From Salinivirgaceae bacterium (GTDB taxonomy: Bacteria; Bacteroidota; Bacteroidia; Bacteroidales; SZUA-534), in NCBI GenBank assembly GCA_027858735.1, contig JAQICC010000357.1:1-38261 (forward strand): a DNA stretch of 38,261 bases, written 5' to 3'. The translations under genes were made by a program, and so were the position numbers. Below, in pieces: positions 19,190 through 29,434 of this stretch; position 1 is the stretch's first letter, and each line of letters opens with the position of its first letter. The notes below the pieces were generated by a model. The model saw only the letters and a program-made list of their open reading frames with translations, was not told the origin of the DNA and ran no database searches.

Positions 19190-22100
19190 ATGAGTATTCG
19201 ATTTGGGAGATGTCGATTCTTATCATTCGTTTTTATGGTGCTATTAATTACAGATATAAGTGCTCAAAAACAAAATTTTAAATTCAATTATTTATCAACA
19301 GTAAATGGATTATCCAATAATTCTGTAATGGCTGTACTTGAAGATTCAAGAGGCTTTATTTGGATAGGAACTCGCGATGGCTTGAATAGGTATGATGGAT
19401 ATGAAATAATTACTTTTAAACACGAAGTAGAAAATGATAATTCCTTGCCAAATAACTTCATCAACTGTTTGGCTGAAGATAGTTCAAAGAATATTTGGAT
19501 AGGTACAAATCAAGCAGGATTGGTTCGATTTGATTTGGAAGAGGAAAAATTCTATCGATATAACCATATACCGGAAAATATTACCACAATTCCGGCAACA
19601 GTTATTCGAACAATAATGCGCGATAAAAATAACCATATTTGGTTTGGAACAGACAACGGATTGGCTCGCTATAATCCCGTAAATGATAATTTTATTAGGT
19701 ATGCTCTACCCATAAATGAACATGAATTAATTTATGATTTTGATGTGCGTGATATTATTCAAAATTCTGAAAAGGAACTTATTATACAATGCAATTATGG
19801 TTTGTATGTGCCAAACATTCAGACTAATAAAATGGAGAAATGGGATATTGAGTTAAAAGGGGTTAATAATGATATTTTAAAAGATAATTACCCCATACTA
19901 TTTGATAAGCAGAATAATTTGTGGCTCAGTAATAATAAGGTGTTAATTAAATATAATTTAACAACTGAAACCTATAAACAATATCAGAATTTAAAGGGAA
20001 TAGATAATGTGATTAGTAGCAGCAACCTTTCAATTATTTTTGAGGATAATAAAAATGTTATTTGGATTGGCACTCAGGATAATGGAGTTAGTATTTATAA
20101 TAACGAGTCGGACAATTTTACGGTGTTAAAATCATCAGATATTAAAGGCAATGGCTTATCTAACAATATTATAAATTCTATTTTCCAAGATAAGCAATCA
20201 AATATTTGGATTGCTACACAAGAAGGGGGTTTGAGTTATATAAATTCATCCAATAGCAATTTTGAGTTTTTTACCTATAACCCCTTAAATGAACAAACCA
20301 TTAGCAATAGTTCTGTGAATAATTTTTATGAAGATGAAAACGGCACTATCTGGGTTGGTACTGGTGATGGGCAAATAAACAAATTAAATGAAGGTGAGGG
20401 TTTTACAAGTTTCGGGTTGGGAAACAAACTTGGAGCATCAAGCATATTGGATATTATTCAGAATAAAGACGAGAACAATTCATTTTACGTATCGGGATGG
20501 GGGGTTGGCTTGTATGAATATAATTCGGATCTAAAACAATATAAAAATTTAATGCTTGATTATGAAAGTTACAGCAAGGTTTCAAGAAAAAATATTAAAG
20601 GTTTAGGTACCGACAAGCATGGCAATATATGGATGGCAACACATATTGAAAATGGCTTGTTGGTTTATTCACCAAAGGAAAAACGGTTTTACGATAAATC
20701 CAATCCAGGTTCATTTAATAAAGAATTGTTGTCGGTATCCTACCCTGTTGATATTGTTGAGGATAGTAAAAATAGATTATGGGTAGTATCGTATACAGGT
20801 TTATATATGTTTGATTCAATATTTCACGTGTTTAATCATGTGCCTAATGATATTAATACAATAAGTTCAGACTATTTGTATACGGTGTTTGAAGATGACG
20901 AAAATAGAATTTGGGTAGGGAGTTTAAATGGATTGGATAGAGTTGATGAAATTGATGGTCGTTTTAAATTTGAACGAATAAATAGAACTTATAAAATTCC
21001 AAATAATATTAAAGGGATACTGCAAGATGAAATAGGAAATCTATGGTTGAGCTCTAATCATGAGATCACACAATTTAGTCCAGATAGGGGTGAAATTAAG
21101 CATATGCTATTAAGTAAAGAGCTTTCGGGACAGGAGTTTTTGGAACGTAGCTGTTTAAAGGCCGCAAATGGATACATGTATTTTGGAGGAATAAATGGCT
21201 TTGTACGATTTAAACCTGATAGTGTCAATATACCGGATGTGAAAAACAGCGTTTATTTAACGAAATTTATGCTTTTTAATAAGGCTCAAAAAGCAAATGA
21301 GCAGTCGTCTCCCTTAAAAAAATCGATAATTGAAACAAAACAAATTGAATTAGAGCACCATCAGTCGGTATTAAGTTTTGAATACGCTGCATTAAATTTC
21401 AATCCGTTTAAAACTATTGAATATGCTTATAAAATGGAAGGTTTTGACAATGATTGGTATTTTGTGGGAGAAAAAAGATCGGTTACTTATACCAATTTAA
21501 AACATGGTACCTATACTTTTAGAGTAAGTTTGGTTGAAAATAATGAGCTTATTCCCAATAGCGGTACGGAGTTAAATATTGTAATTAATCCGCCATTTTG
21601 GAAAACAAAAAGCGCCTTTGTTATTTATGTGCTCTTAATGGGGTTAATGTTATACTTGTTTCGCACATCAATCTTAAATAGAGAAAAACTTAAAAATCAA
21701 TTAAAACTTGAGAAAATAAACATAAAAAATGTTCGTGAAACCAACTTAATGAAACTTAGGTTTTTTACAAATATTTCGCACGAATTTCGCACCCCTTTAA
21801 CTTTAATAAAAGCTCCAATTGAAAAGCTTAGCGATGTGAATAATAATTTCACGAAAGAAGAACAGCAATATCACTTTAATCTTATTCAAAACAATACTGA
21901 ACGCTTGCTTGGCTTGGTAAACCAGCTAATGGATTACAGAAAGCTTGAAGCTGGAAGTTTAGTTCTGGAACAATCATTTGGCGATGTTGTGGAATTTTGT
22001 AAATCCACATGGTCAAGCTTTGCTTTTTTGGCAGAAAAAAAAGGAATAAAGTATACTTTTCAATCTCAAATTAAGAGCCAAAACATGTCGTTTGATAGGG

Positions 22101-23323
22101 ATAAGCTGGATAAGATTCTGTGTAATTTACTCTCGAATGCATTTAAATTCACTCCAAAAACAGGCGAAATAAAACTCGAAATTAATTCATCGATAAATTC
22201 TATTAATGATACAAACGGAATTGAAATATCAATAAGCGATACAGGGGTTGGAATAAAGGAATCTGATTTGCCTTTTATATTTGATAGGTTTTATAGTATT
22301 TCGCAAAATAATGAAAATAGAATTGAAGGAACAGGTATCGGCCTAACTTTAGCCAAAGAGTTAGCTGAACTTCATAAAGGAAATATTTTGGTTGAATCGG
22401 TATATGGTGAAGGCTGTAATTTCACTTTGTATTTACCTATTCTTGATACATTAATGGAGAATACATGTATTAAAGAGGCATCGGTTGAGAGTGATAAGAA
22501 TTTTAAACAGGAAGTTATATTAAAGCAAGTTGATTTATTAATTGATAGTGACAAAGTTCCCATAAAGTATAAAATACTTATTGTTGAGGATGATGAAGAA
22601 CTGCGCGAATTTATAAGAAATGAATTAATTAACGATTATGAAATAGAATTGGCAAAAGATGGAGAAGAAGGATTAAGGAAAGTGTCGTTTATGATACCAG
22701 ATTTAATTTTAAGCGATGTAATGATGCCAAAACTAGATGGTTTTGAATTATGCAAAAGAATAAAGGCTGATGAACGCACCAGTCACATTCCTATTATATT
22801 ATTAACCGCCAGACATTCACATGAAAAGCATCTGGAAGGTCTTAGCGTAGGAGCGAATGATTATATATTTAAGCCTTTTAGTATTGCACTTCTAAATTTA
22901 AAAATTAGTAATATTCTTAATTCCAGGGCAGAATTTATTGAAAAGTTCAATAATGGAAATAGCTTGTATTTCAATACCGAAAATGTCGAAAATAGGGATA
23001 ATAAATTTATACAATCGGTAATTGATATTGTGTTGGAGGATGTTACGGAAGAAAGTATTAATGCTGATTTTATAGCCGAAAAATTGCTGGTTAGTCGTTC
23101 ATTAGTTTACTTGAAAATTGAGGCTTTAACAGGGCAAACAGTTAATGAGTTTGTTCGTACAATACGACTTAAAAAGTCACTACGATTATTGAGTCAGAAA
23201 AATTTGACAATAACCGAAGTTGCATATGCAGTGGGTTTTAATAGCCAATCATATTATACCCGTTCTTTTAAAAAACAATTCGGAAAATCGCCTAAAGAGT
23301 ATTTGAGTATTAATGTCTTATAG
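19190..23323 (+). CDS. Hybrid two-component system protein (Reg_prop propeller, Y_Y_Y, HisKA, HATPase, REC, AraC HTH)
   Basis: 1377 aa; repeated DxxxxIWIGT/D.NGLxRY propeller motifs; FFTNISHEFRTPLTLIKAPIEKL; NLLSNAFKFTP; ILIVEDDEELREFI and LILSDVMMPKLDGFEL; C-terminal AraC HTH TITEVAYAVGFNSQSYYTRSFKKQFGKSPKEY. Confidence 0.95.
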   Translation: MSIRFGRCRFLSFVFMVLLITDISAQKQNFKFNYLSTVNGLSNNSVMAVLEDSRGFIWIGTRDGLNRYDGYEIITFKHEVENDNSLPNNFINCLAEDSSKNIWIGTNQAGLVRFDLEEEKFYRYNHIPENITTIPATVIRTIMRDKNNHIWFGTDNGLARYNPVNDNFIRYALPINEHELIYDFDVRDIIQNSEKELIIQCNYGLYVPNIQTNKMEKWDIELKGVNNDILKDNYPILFDKQNNLWLSNNKVLIKYNLTTETYKQYQNLKGIDNVISSSNLSIIFEDNKNVIWIGTQDNGVSIYNNESDNFTVLKSSDIKGNGLSNNIINSIFQDKQSNIWIATQEGGLSYINSSNSNFEFFTYNPLNEQTISNSSVNNFYEDENGTIWVGTGDGQINKLNEGEGFTSFGLGNKLGASSILDIIQNKDENNSFYVSGWGVGLYEYNSDLKQYKNLMLDYESYSKVSRKNIKGLGTDKHGNIWMATHIENGLLVYSPKEKRFYDKSNPGSFNKELLSVSYPVDIVEDSKNRLWVVSYTGLYMFDSIFHVFNHVPNDINTISSDYLYTVFEDDENRIWVGSLNGLDRVDEIDGRFKFERINRTYKIPNNIKGILQDEIGNLWLSSNHEITQFSPDRGEIKHMLLSKELSGQEFLERSCLKAANGYMYFGGINGFVRFKPDSVNIPDVKNSVYLTKFMLFNKAQKANEQSSPLKKSIIETKQIELEHHQSVLSFEYAALNFNPFKTIEYAYKMEGFDNDWYFVGEKRSVTYTNLKHGTYTFRVSLVENNELIPNSGTELNIVINPPFWKTKSAFVIYVLLMGLMLYLFRTSILNREKLKNQLKLEKINIKNVRETNLMKLRFFTNISHEFRTPLTLIKAPIEKLSDVNNNFTKEEQQYHFNLIQNNTERLLGLVNQLMDYRKLEAGSLVLEQSFGDVVEFCKSTWSSFAFLAEKKGIKYTFQSQIKSQNMSFDRDKLDKILCNLLSNAFKFTPKTGEIKLEINSSINSINDTNGIEISISDTGVGIKESDLPFIFDRFYSISQNNENRIEGTGIGLTLAKELAELHKGNILVESVYGEGCNFTLYLPILDTLMENTCIKEASVESDKNFKQEVILKQVDLLIDSDKVPIKYKILIVEDDEELREFIRNELINDYEIELAKDGEEGLRKVSFMIPDLILSDVMMPKLDGFELCKRIKADERTSHIPIILLTARHSHEKHLEGLSVGANDYIFKPFSIALLNLKISNILNSRAEFIEKFNNGNSLYFNTENVENRDNKFIQSVIDIVLEDVTEESINADFIAEKLLVSRSLVYLKIEALTGQTVNEFVRTIRLKKSLRLLSQKNLTITEVAYAVGFNSQSYYTRSFKKQFGKSPKEYLSINVL

Positions 23324-23331
23324 TTAAGGTG

Positions 23332-23557
23332 GGCTTTAGTTTAAAATAGCGTTGATATTTTTAAATTAAAATTTCACCCTTTCCCCTTGCGGGACTTTCC
23401 CTAATAGGGAAAGGTACTTTGAATAAGCTTTTTAGCAAAAGAAATTAAATGATTGCTAAAAACTTCAATCCGTGCAATCTCCCCTAAAAGGGGAGAGACC
23501 CGACAGGGAGAGGGGTGAAACTAATAAAATAAAACATCGCCATTTTAAACTAGAGCC
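23332..23557. mobile_element. MITE/REP-like element with long imperfect TIRs between the regulator and GH paralogue 2
   Basis: GGCTTTAGTTTAAAATAGCGTTG ... TTTCACCCTTTCCCCTTGCGGG at left versus reverse complement of right arm GGCTCTAGTTTAAAATGGCGATG ... TTTCACCCCTCTCCCTGTCGGG. Starts 8 nt after the regulator stop. Confidence 0.8.
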
Positions 23558-23638
23558 TTAAGGTGCTATGGTAAAAGTATTAGAATTCATGAAACACCTT
23601 TTGGCAGAATTATTTTTTAATTATTAAATTGTCACATT

Positions 23639-25039
23639 ATGAGTAAGAATTTAAGCGTAAAAAGATTTAAAAAATATAGTAACGCAATGAAAGGTTTATT
23701 AATGCTAAGTATGGCAAGTTTTTTATTGCTTAATACGGCAGTTTGTCAAAAGCTTAATGCGGGTTTAATAGGTCTTAACTACTGGATGCCAAGCTGGGAA
23801 CACAACGGAAGGATAGAACAAGTTTGGGATCAAGTTATAGATTTAAACCCTGAGTTGATTCGTATTGGTGGTAATGCATGTAGAGGCACTTATTATGGAA
23901 TTGAGAAATATGATGAAATGTTAGATTCAATTCAATCAGTAGGGTCCATTCCTTTAGTACAAATTTCTGGTCGATGGAGCTACGAACAAAGAAGGGCGTT
24001 GCTAACTCATTTTAAAGAATCAAATAGAAATATTCTTTACTTCTCAATTAACAATGAAGATGACGACGATAAATTTGAAGGATGGTTGCAAGAAGCCGTC
24101 CAGGAACATATTACTATTTCAGAAGAAATAAGGAAGGTATTTCCGGATGCAATAATTGCAGGTCCTGCTTTTAAAGGGTTTGATCCAAGAGAGATCGCTA
24201 ATCATGAATTTTTTCTGAAGCATGTTTTAAATAAAAAAGATAAGAATGGAAAGTTTATTTTAAGTATTTATGATATGCATACTTACACTACCTCATTCAC
24301 ACCTGAAGGTGAGCCAAAATATGATATTTCAGTTTTTAAAAAAAGGATTGAGCCTATATTAGCATTGCTTGATAGCGTAAATTCTGGTCGGGAAGATGAG
24401 GAAAAAGTATCGTGGATGCTCTCTGAAATTAATATTAACTATAAAAATGAAGGTGAAATTTGGATTCATAAAGGGCGTCATAGCTTTCCAGAAACACATA
24501 AAGCTTACTCTTTTTATGCGGGACAATACTGGACTCAAATGTTTGGTTTTGGAATTGAAAAAGGAGCGTTTGCGATGGTTCCTTGGAGTGTTCACGAAAG
24601 TGAAGGTTCGCGTGTTTCATTAGATTTAGGAATGTTTGATAATGATACTGCACCTTTTATTCCTCGATCAACCTACCATCATATGAAAATGCTAAGGGAC
24701 AATTTAAAGCAAAATTCTATTAAATCTATAGTAAGTAAAGATGATGTTGAAGTGGTTGCCATGACTGATTCAACCGGAAGCACAGTGATTGTAATGAATA
24801 CAGGAATAAATGCGTATAGCTTGCAAGTTAGTTTAAATTTGAGTGCAGAAGCTAAGTCAATATGTTCAATACTTGTCGACGCAGGTATTAAGAAGCAAAT
24901 TAAAGACGTACTTGAAGGCGAAACCACCAAATGTTATGCTTTTGATCCAAATGGAAAGCTTATTTCAAAATGGAGCTATTCGCATGCCGATGCAGATGCA
25001 GAAAATCCCAGAACTATTGTCATAGAAGTGTTAAAGTAA
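23639..25039 (+). CDS. Exported clan-GH-A-like protein (paralogue 2) with altered acid/base motif
   Basis: 466 aa; signal-like N-terminus; GLNYWMPSW, LIRIGGNACRG, SVGSIPLVQISG, YFSINNEDDDD (NED in place of NEP), SWMLSEININY, AMVPWSVHESEG. Confidence 0.65.
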   Translation: MSKNLSVKRFKKYSNAMKGLLMLSMASFLLLNTAVCQKLNAGLIGLNYWMPSWEHNGRIEQVWDQVIDLNPELIRIGGNACRGTYYGIEKYDEMLDSIQSVGSIPLVQISGRWSYEQRRALLTHFKESNRNILYFSINNEDDDDKFEGWLQEAVQEHITISEEIRKVFPDAIIAGPAFKGFDPREIANHEFFLKHVLNKKDKNGKFILSIYDMHTYTTSFTPEGEPKYDISVFKKRIEPILALLDSVNSGREDEEKVSWMLSEININYKNEGEIWIHKGRHSFPETHKAYSFYAGQYWTQMFGFGIEKGAFAMVPWSVHESEGSRVSLDLGMFDNDTAPFIPRSTYHHMKMLRDNLKQNSIKSIVSKDDVEVVAMTDSTGSTVIVMNTGINAYSLQVSLNLSAEAKSICSILVDAGIKKQIKDVLEGETTKCYAFDPNGKLISKWSYSHADADAENPRTIVIEVLK

Positions 25040-25188
25040 CGATAAACCAAAGCTAATAATTGCTTTTTAAAATATTGGTTCAAGGCTCGGTGAATTATCA
25101 TCGCGCATTTTTAGGGGTATCCGACTTAAAATGGTTTTAGGCTCAACTTTGCCTACTATACAATTGACACATTTATTAGATGTGCTTT

Positions 25189-25362
25189 AACCCGGATTAT
25201 GCATTAAAAATCTAACACGATTAAAAAGCATTGAATATTAAGGTATAATATCATTTTCCATAAAACCCTATGGGTTAAGTAGTTTCTAAGGCAACGCATT
25301 AGAAACTACTTGATAATATGCATCTTACAGTTTTATTCGAAATCCTATGCATAATCCAGGTT
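25189..25362. mobile_element. MITE-like element (~174 bp) upstream of the GH5 gene
   Basis: AACCCGGATTATGCAT (25189-25204) vs ATGCATAATCCAGGTT (25347-25362), 15/16 complementary; contains AACCC-tat-GGGTT and perfect AAGTAGTTTCTAA-ggcaacgca-TTAGAAACTACTT. Confidence 0.75.
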
Positions 25363-25476
25363 TAAATATTTAATAAAAGAATAATAAGTTACTGTAAAAA
25401 GATAATAATGTATCGAGCCGGATGTGACTTCAATTAACTTTGGCGCAATTGATAATTATAAATAAGATCGAAAGAT

Positions 25477-28248
25477 ATGAGAAATGTAATGCACTTCAAT
25501 CAAAAATTAAGACCAATTATAAAACTAATTGTGGTATCCATAGTTATCTATATTTTAGGAATATTACCTATGGTAGCGCAAGGCTATCTTCGTGCGTCAG
25601 GCGATATAATTGTTGATGGCAAAAATGAAAACTTTTTATTTCGAGGTATTGGTACCGGTAATTGGATGATACATGAAGGTTATATGATGCAAACATCAAG
25701 TTTTGCAGGATCACATTTTGCACTGAAAGATAAAATTGTATCAACCGTAGGTGAAGTAAAAGCTGATAGTTTTTATAATGTTTGGCTTGATAATCATGTA
25801 ACCAAAGCCGACATTGATTCAATGAAGTTATGGGGTTTTAATACTGTTCGTGCTGTTTTGCATTATAAATGGTTCACATTACCAATTGAAGAAGAACCAA
25901 TACAAGGTGAACAAACATGGAAAGAGAAAGGCTTTAATTTAATTGATTCATTATTAAGTTGGTGTACAGATAATGAAATGTACCTTGTACTCGATATGCA
26001 TGGAACTCCAGGCGGACAAGGATTGAACTCGGGAATTTCTGATTATGATCCGTCAAAGCCTTCGCTTTGGGAGAGTGATGATAACAAACAAAAACTACTT
26101 GCATTATGGTATAAATTAGCCCACAGGTATGCTAACGAACCATATATTGGAGGTTATGATCTTATAAACGAAACCAATTGGGATTTTGAGAATAGTGGTA
26201 ACGAAAAAGGTTGTAATTGCAATCAAAATACTCCTTTGCGCGAAATGTTTGAGGCTTTAATTGATACTATAAGGCAAACCGATGCCAATCATATAGTATT
26301 TATAGAAGGAAATTGTTATGCGGGGAATTACAATGGATTAGAATCACTTGCTTCTTATGATTCAAACATAGTTTTCAGCTTTCATAAATATTGGAATTTT
26401 AATGACCAGTCATCGATAGAGAAGTTTTTGGATATGAGAGATGATTACAATGTACCTTTATGGGTAGGAGAAAGCGGTGAGAACTCAAATACCTGGTTTA
26501 CGAATGCCATTCATCTTCTGGAAAGTAATAATATTGGCTGGAGTTGGTGGCCAATTAAGAATGCCGATCCAAGCAATGTATTTCAATCGGAACTAAACCA
26601 AGACTATCTGACTTTAATTGATGATTGGAATAATAATACCACTAATTTGACCGTAGATGAAGCTTTTGCTGCTTTGTTAAAACTGGCTTATAACCAAAAA
26701 GCACAAAACTGTAAAGTTCAATATGATGTTATCGATGCCATGATGCGTCAGCCATATACCTTGGAGACAAAAGCCTTTAATATTGTTGCTGTTTACGACA
26801 CTATATACTTCACCGATTATAATTTTGGTAGAAATAATTATGCTTATTTTGATGCAGATACAGGTAACTACAGGGTGTCAATAGATGAAGATATTGATTG
26901 GAATAAAGGTAACAAATATAGAAACGATGGAGTTGATATACAGGAATGTACCGACACCTTAACTAATGGTTATAATGTAGGCTGGACAAATGAAGGAGAA
27001 TGGATGAAGTATACGATCTATTCAGATTCAATTGCAGCCTATACGCTTAACATCCGATATGCGTCAGGAAATGGTGGCGCAATATTAAATTTACTACAAA
27101 ATGGAGTTAGTTTGATAGCTCCCCTTGAATTGCCATCAAATAATGGGTGGCAAGCATGGGAAACAATTAAGGTGACCGATGTTATTTTACCAGCTGGAGA
27201 TATCGAATTGGTCTATAAATTTAGCAAAGGAGGAGCGAATTTCAATTACTATAGTTTTGATAATCCTAAAACGGTTTCGGAAGTAGATTTTCAAGCCCTT
27301 ACAGGCGAAACGGGCACGGAGAGCAGCAATATTTTACTTCACCTTAATAAAGCAATCATAAACATAGAAAGTGCATTTCAAAACTCAGATTTTCAGGTGT
27401 ATGTTAATGATTATGAAGTAGATATTGTAGGAGTTGAGATCAGCAATGTAAATGACAAGATTCTTGAAATATTATTGGATGCTAAGGTTTATTACGATTC
27501 AGAAATTAAGGTTAGCTATACAGGTACTAGCATTCTTGGCACTGAACAATCATTGTTAAGCTTTACTGAATTAGCCATTCAAAACAACCTGCCAACTCGA
27601 CATATATTGCCAGGTAAAATCCAGGCAGAAGATTTTTTCAATATGGAAGGACTTGAGCTTGAGGCATGCAGCGATGTGGGCGGAGGAATGAATACAGGAT
27701 ATGCATCGACAAGCGATTATTTAGAGTATTTAGTGCATGTTACGGAAAGCGGAACCTTTGATTTAAACTGCCGAATAGCAACCACAAGTACAAATGCACA
27801 ACTTGAGCTTTTAATTGCTGAAGATAGTATTTTTGAATCGTTGAATACAATTATTTTTGAATCAACAGGGGGGTGGCAAAATTGGGAAACACAATCAAGT
27901 AGTATATTTCTTGATAAAGGTTACTATACATTACGTTTGCTTGTTAAAGCTAAAGCGCAAAACTTAAACTGGTTCCAAGTTGTCGAACCTAGCCCAATAG
28001 ATATTAATTACCATAATGGTTTGTGGAAACTATATCCCAATCCTGCAAAAACACATATTAATTTGCAAACCAATAGCAATACTGTATTTGACTATGAATT
28101 ATTTGATTCCTTTGGCAGATGCACAATGAAGAAAAAAAATGTTCAAAATGGTTTTAAAATAGATATTTCTTACTTGGTTAAAGGGATCTATATTGTGCGT
28201 ATTAGCGGCAATGGTAATTCTGAATTTTTTAGATTTGTCAAGATTTGA
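25477..28248 (+). CDS. GH5 family glycoside hydrolase with two CBM6-like modules and T9SS sorting domain
   Basis: 923 aa; FLFRGIGTGNWM, WGFNTVRAVLHYKW, YLVLDMHGTPGGQ, YDLINETNWD (acid/base), PLWVGESGENSN (nucleophile), NIGWSWWPIK; CBM6-like DGVDIQECTDTLTNGYNVGWTNEGEWMKYTI and KIQAEDFFNMEGLELEACSDVGGGMNTGYASTSDYLEY; C-terminal LYPNPAKTHINL. Confidence 0.88.
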   Translation: MRNVMHFNQKLRPIIKLIVVSIVIYILGILPMVAQGYLRASGDIIVDGKNENFLFRGIGTGNWMIHEGYMMQTSSFAGSHFALKDKIVSTVGEVKADSFYNVWLDNHVTKADIDSMKLWGFNTVRAVLHYKWFTLPIEEEPIQGEQTWKEKGFNLIDSLLSWCTDNEMYLVLDMHGTPGGQGLNSGISDYDPSKPSLWESDDNKQKLLALWYKLAHRYANEPYIGGYDLINETNWDFENSGNEKGCNCNQNTPLREMFEALIDTIRQTDANHIVFIEGNCYAGNYNGLESLASYDSNIVFSFHKYWNFNDQSSIEKFLDMRDDYNVPLWVGESGENSNTWFTNAIHLLESNNIGWSWWPIKNADPSNVFQSELNQDYLTLIDDWNNNTTNLTVDEAFAALLKLAYNQKAQNCKVQYDVIDAMMRQPYTLETKAFNIVAVYDTIYFTDYNFGRNNYAYFDADTGNYRVSIDEDIDWNKGNKYRNDGVDIQECTDTLTNGYNVGWTNEGEWMKYTIYSDSIAAYTLNIRYASGNGGAILNLLQNGVSLIAPLELPSNNGWQAWETIKVTDVILPAGDIELVYKFSKGGANFNYYSFDNPKTVSEVDFQALTGETGTESSNILLHLNKAIINIESAFQNSDFQVYVNDYEVDIVGVEISNVNDKILEILLDAKVYYDSEIKVSYTGTSILGTEQSLLSFTELAIQNNLPTRHILPGKIQAEDFFNMEGLELEACSDVGGGMNTGYASTSDYLEYLVHVTESGTFDLNCRIATTSTNAQLELLIAEDSIFESLNTIIFESTGGWQNWETQSSSIFLDKGYYTLRLLVKAKAQNLNWFQVVEPSPIDINYHNGLWKLYPNPAKTHINLQTNSNTVFDYELFDSFGRCTMKKKNVQNGFKIDISYLVKGIYIVRISGNGNSEFFRFVKI

Positions 28249-29434
28249 TATAGCCGTGTAAATTCATTATTGTAAACATGTGTTTTCGTTTTAGTGGTAG
28301 TTTCAATATTTTTAAAGAGTATTGTTTATTTGTTGTTCATTCGAAGTTATTTCTAAAAATTGAAGGCAGTAGTTTTTAATATGTTTTATATTACCTCGAA
28401 TTCTTTCTAAGTTGTTTTGGATGCATTATGCATATCTAGAAAGCATTGATTCATATAGCAAAATGCATATGTTTGTCATTCATGTAGTGTTAACAAATTG
28501 AATATGCCCTCAGGAATTGGTTATTATAAAGTCGAGGAAATTATCATGTGCAAATGAACGCTAATTACTTCATTTGCGTTTTGGTACTTCACTTTGTGAA
28601 AAACTTATTCGCTTAACTGAAGCTACTTTTCCCTTTGGGGATAATTAAGCAAGTGGTTGAAGATTCATTAACCAAACTTCCCAAAATACGATACAATACA
28701 TAACATTTGTGTTGCTTCGTATCCTATCTATTAAAATATCTGCAAATTTTAAATATGCTTGTCTAACAACGATAGAAATATTGTTTGACTTAAAACTTTT
28801 TTTGTGGCATAATTGTTTTGGTTGATAAAATAAAATGGGGAATAATAGATGTAAAATCTCAGATAATAGATGATGAAATATTTGATTTTTAAAGCATTAT
28901 TTTTATCAACAGATAACATACATATAGCAGTTATTTAACATAAAAATATGTTGGTTTGTAATAAACCGACTTTTTCTTCTGTTTTTAGACGGAAAAGCAA
29001 AATGTAAGAAAAAAAGTCAAGAGAAATATCCTTATTCCACTTGGATCAAAGGCTTTTAGTGCAAAAGTACATTTGTTATGGACAATATTATATGACAATA
29101 TTGCAAATAAAATTCACCTTTCAATAAAAAAAGTTCTACAAATTTATATGCAAACGTATGTGTGATTTTTTAAAATGCATGCAAAACGAAAATCATATTA
29201 AAAAAGGGTAAACGTTAAAGCAAATTGTAGGACAATCAGATTATTTATAATTATACTGAGCAGCTCAAAATGAATAGTCTAAAAACAGGGATCGTGTATT
29301 TCTTAATTGAAAAATAAATAGCGTCTGGGGAGAGCAATAGTCTATTGAATTCCAATTAATAAACGCATCCTTATTATAAAGTCCTTAAACCAGGGATAAA
29401 TTAAATTAATATTAACATATTAAAAATTTATAGT

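Noticed and set aside
24359-24930. Cluster of overlapping 70-83 aa ORFs inside GH paralogue 2
   Set aside because: Shadow ORFs in AT-rich coding sequence; the main frame carries all the conserved motifs.
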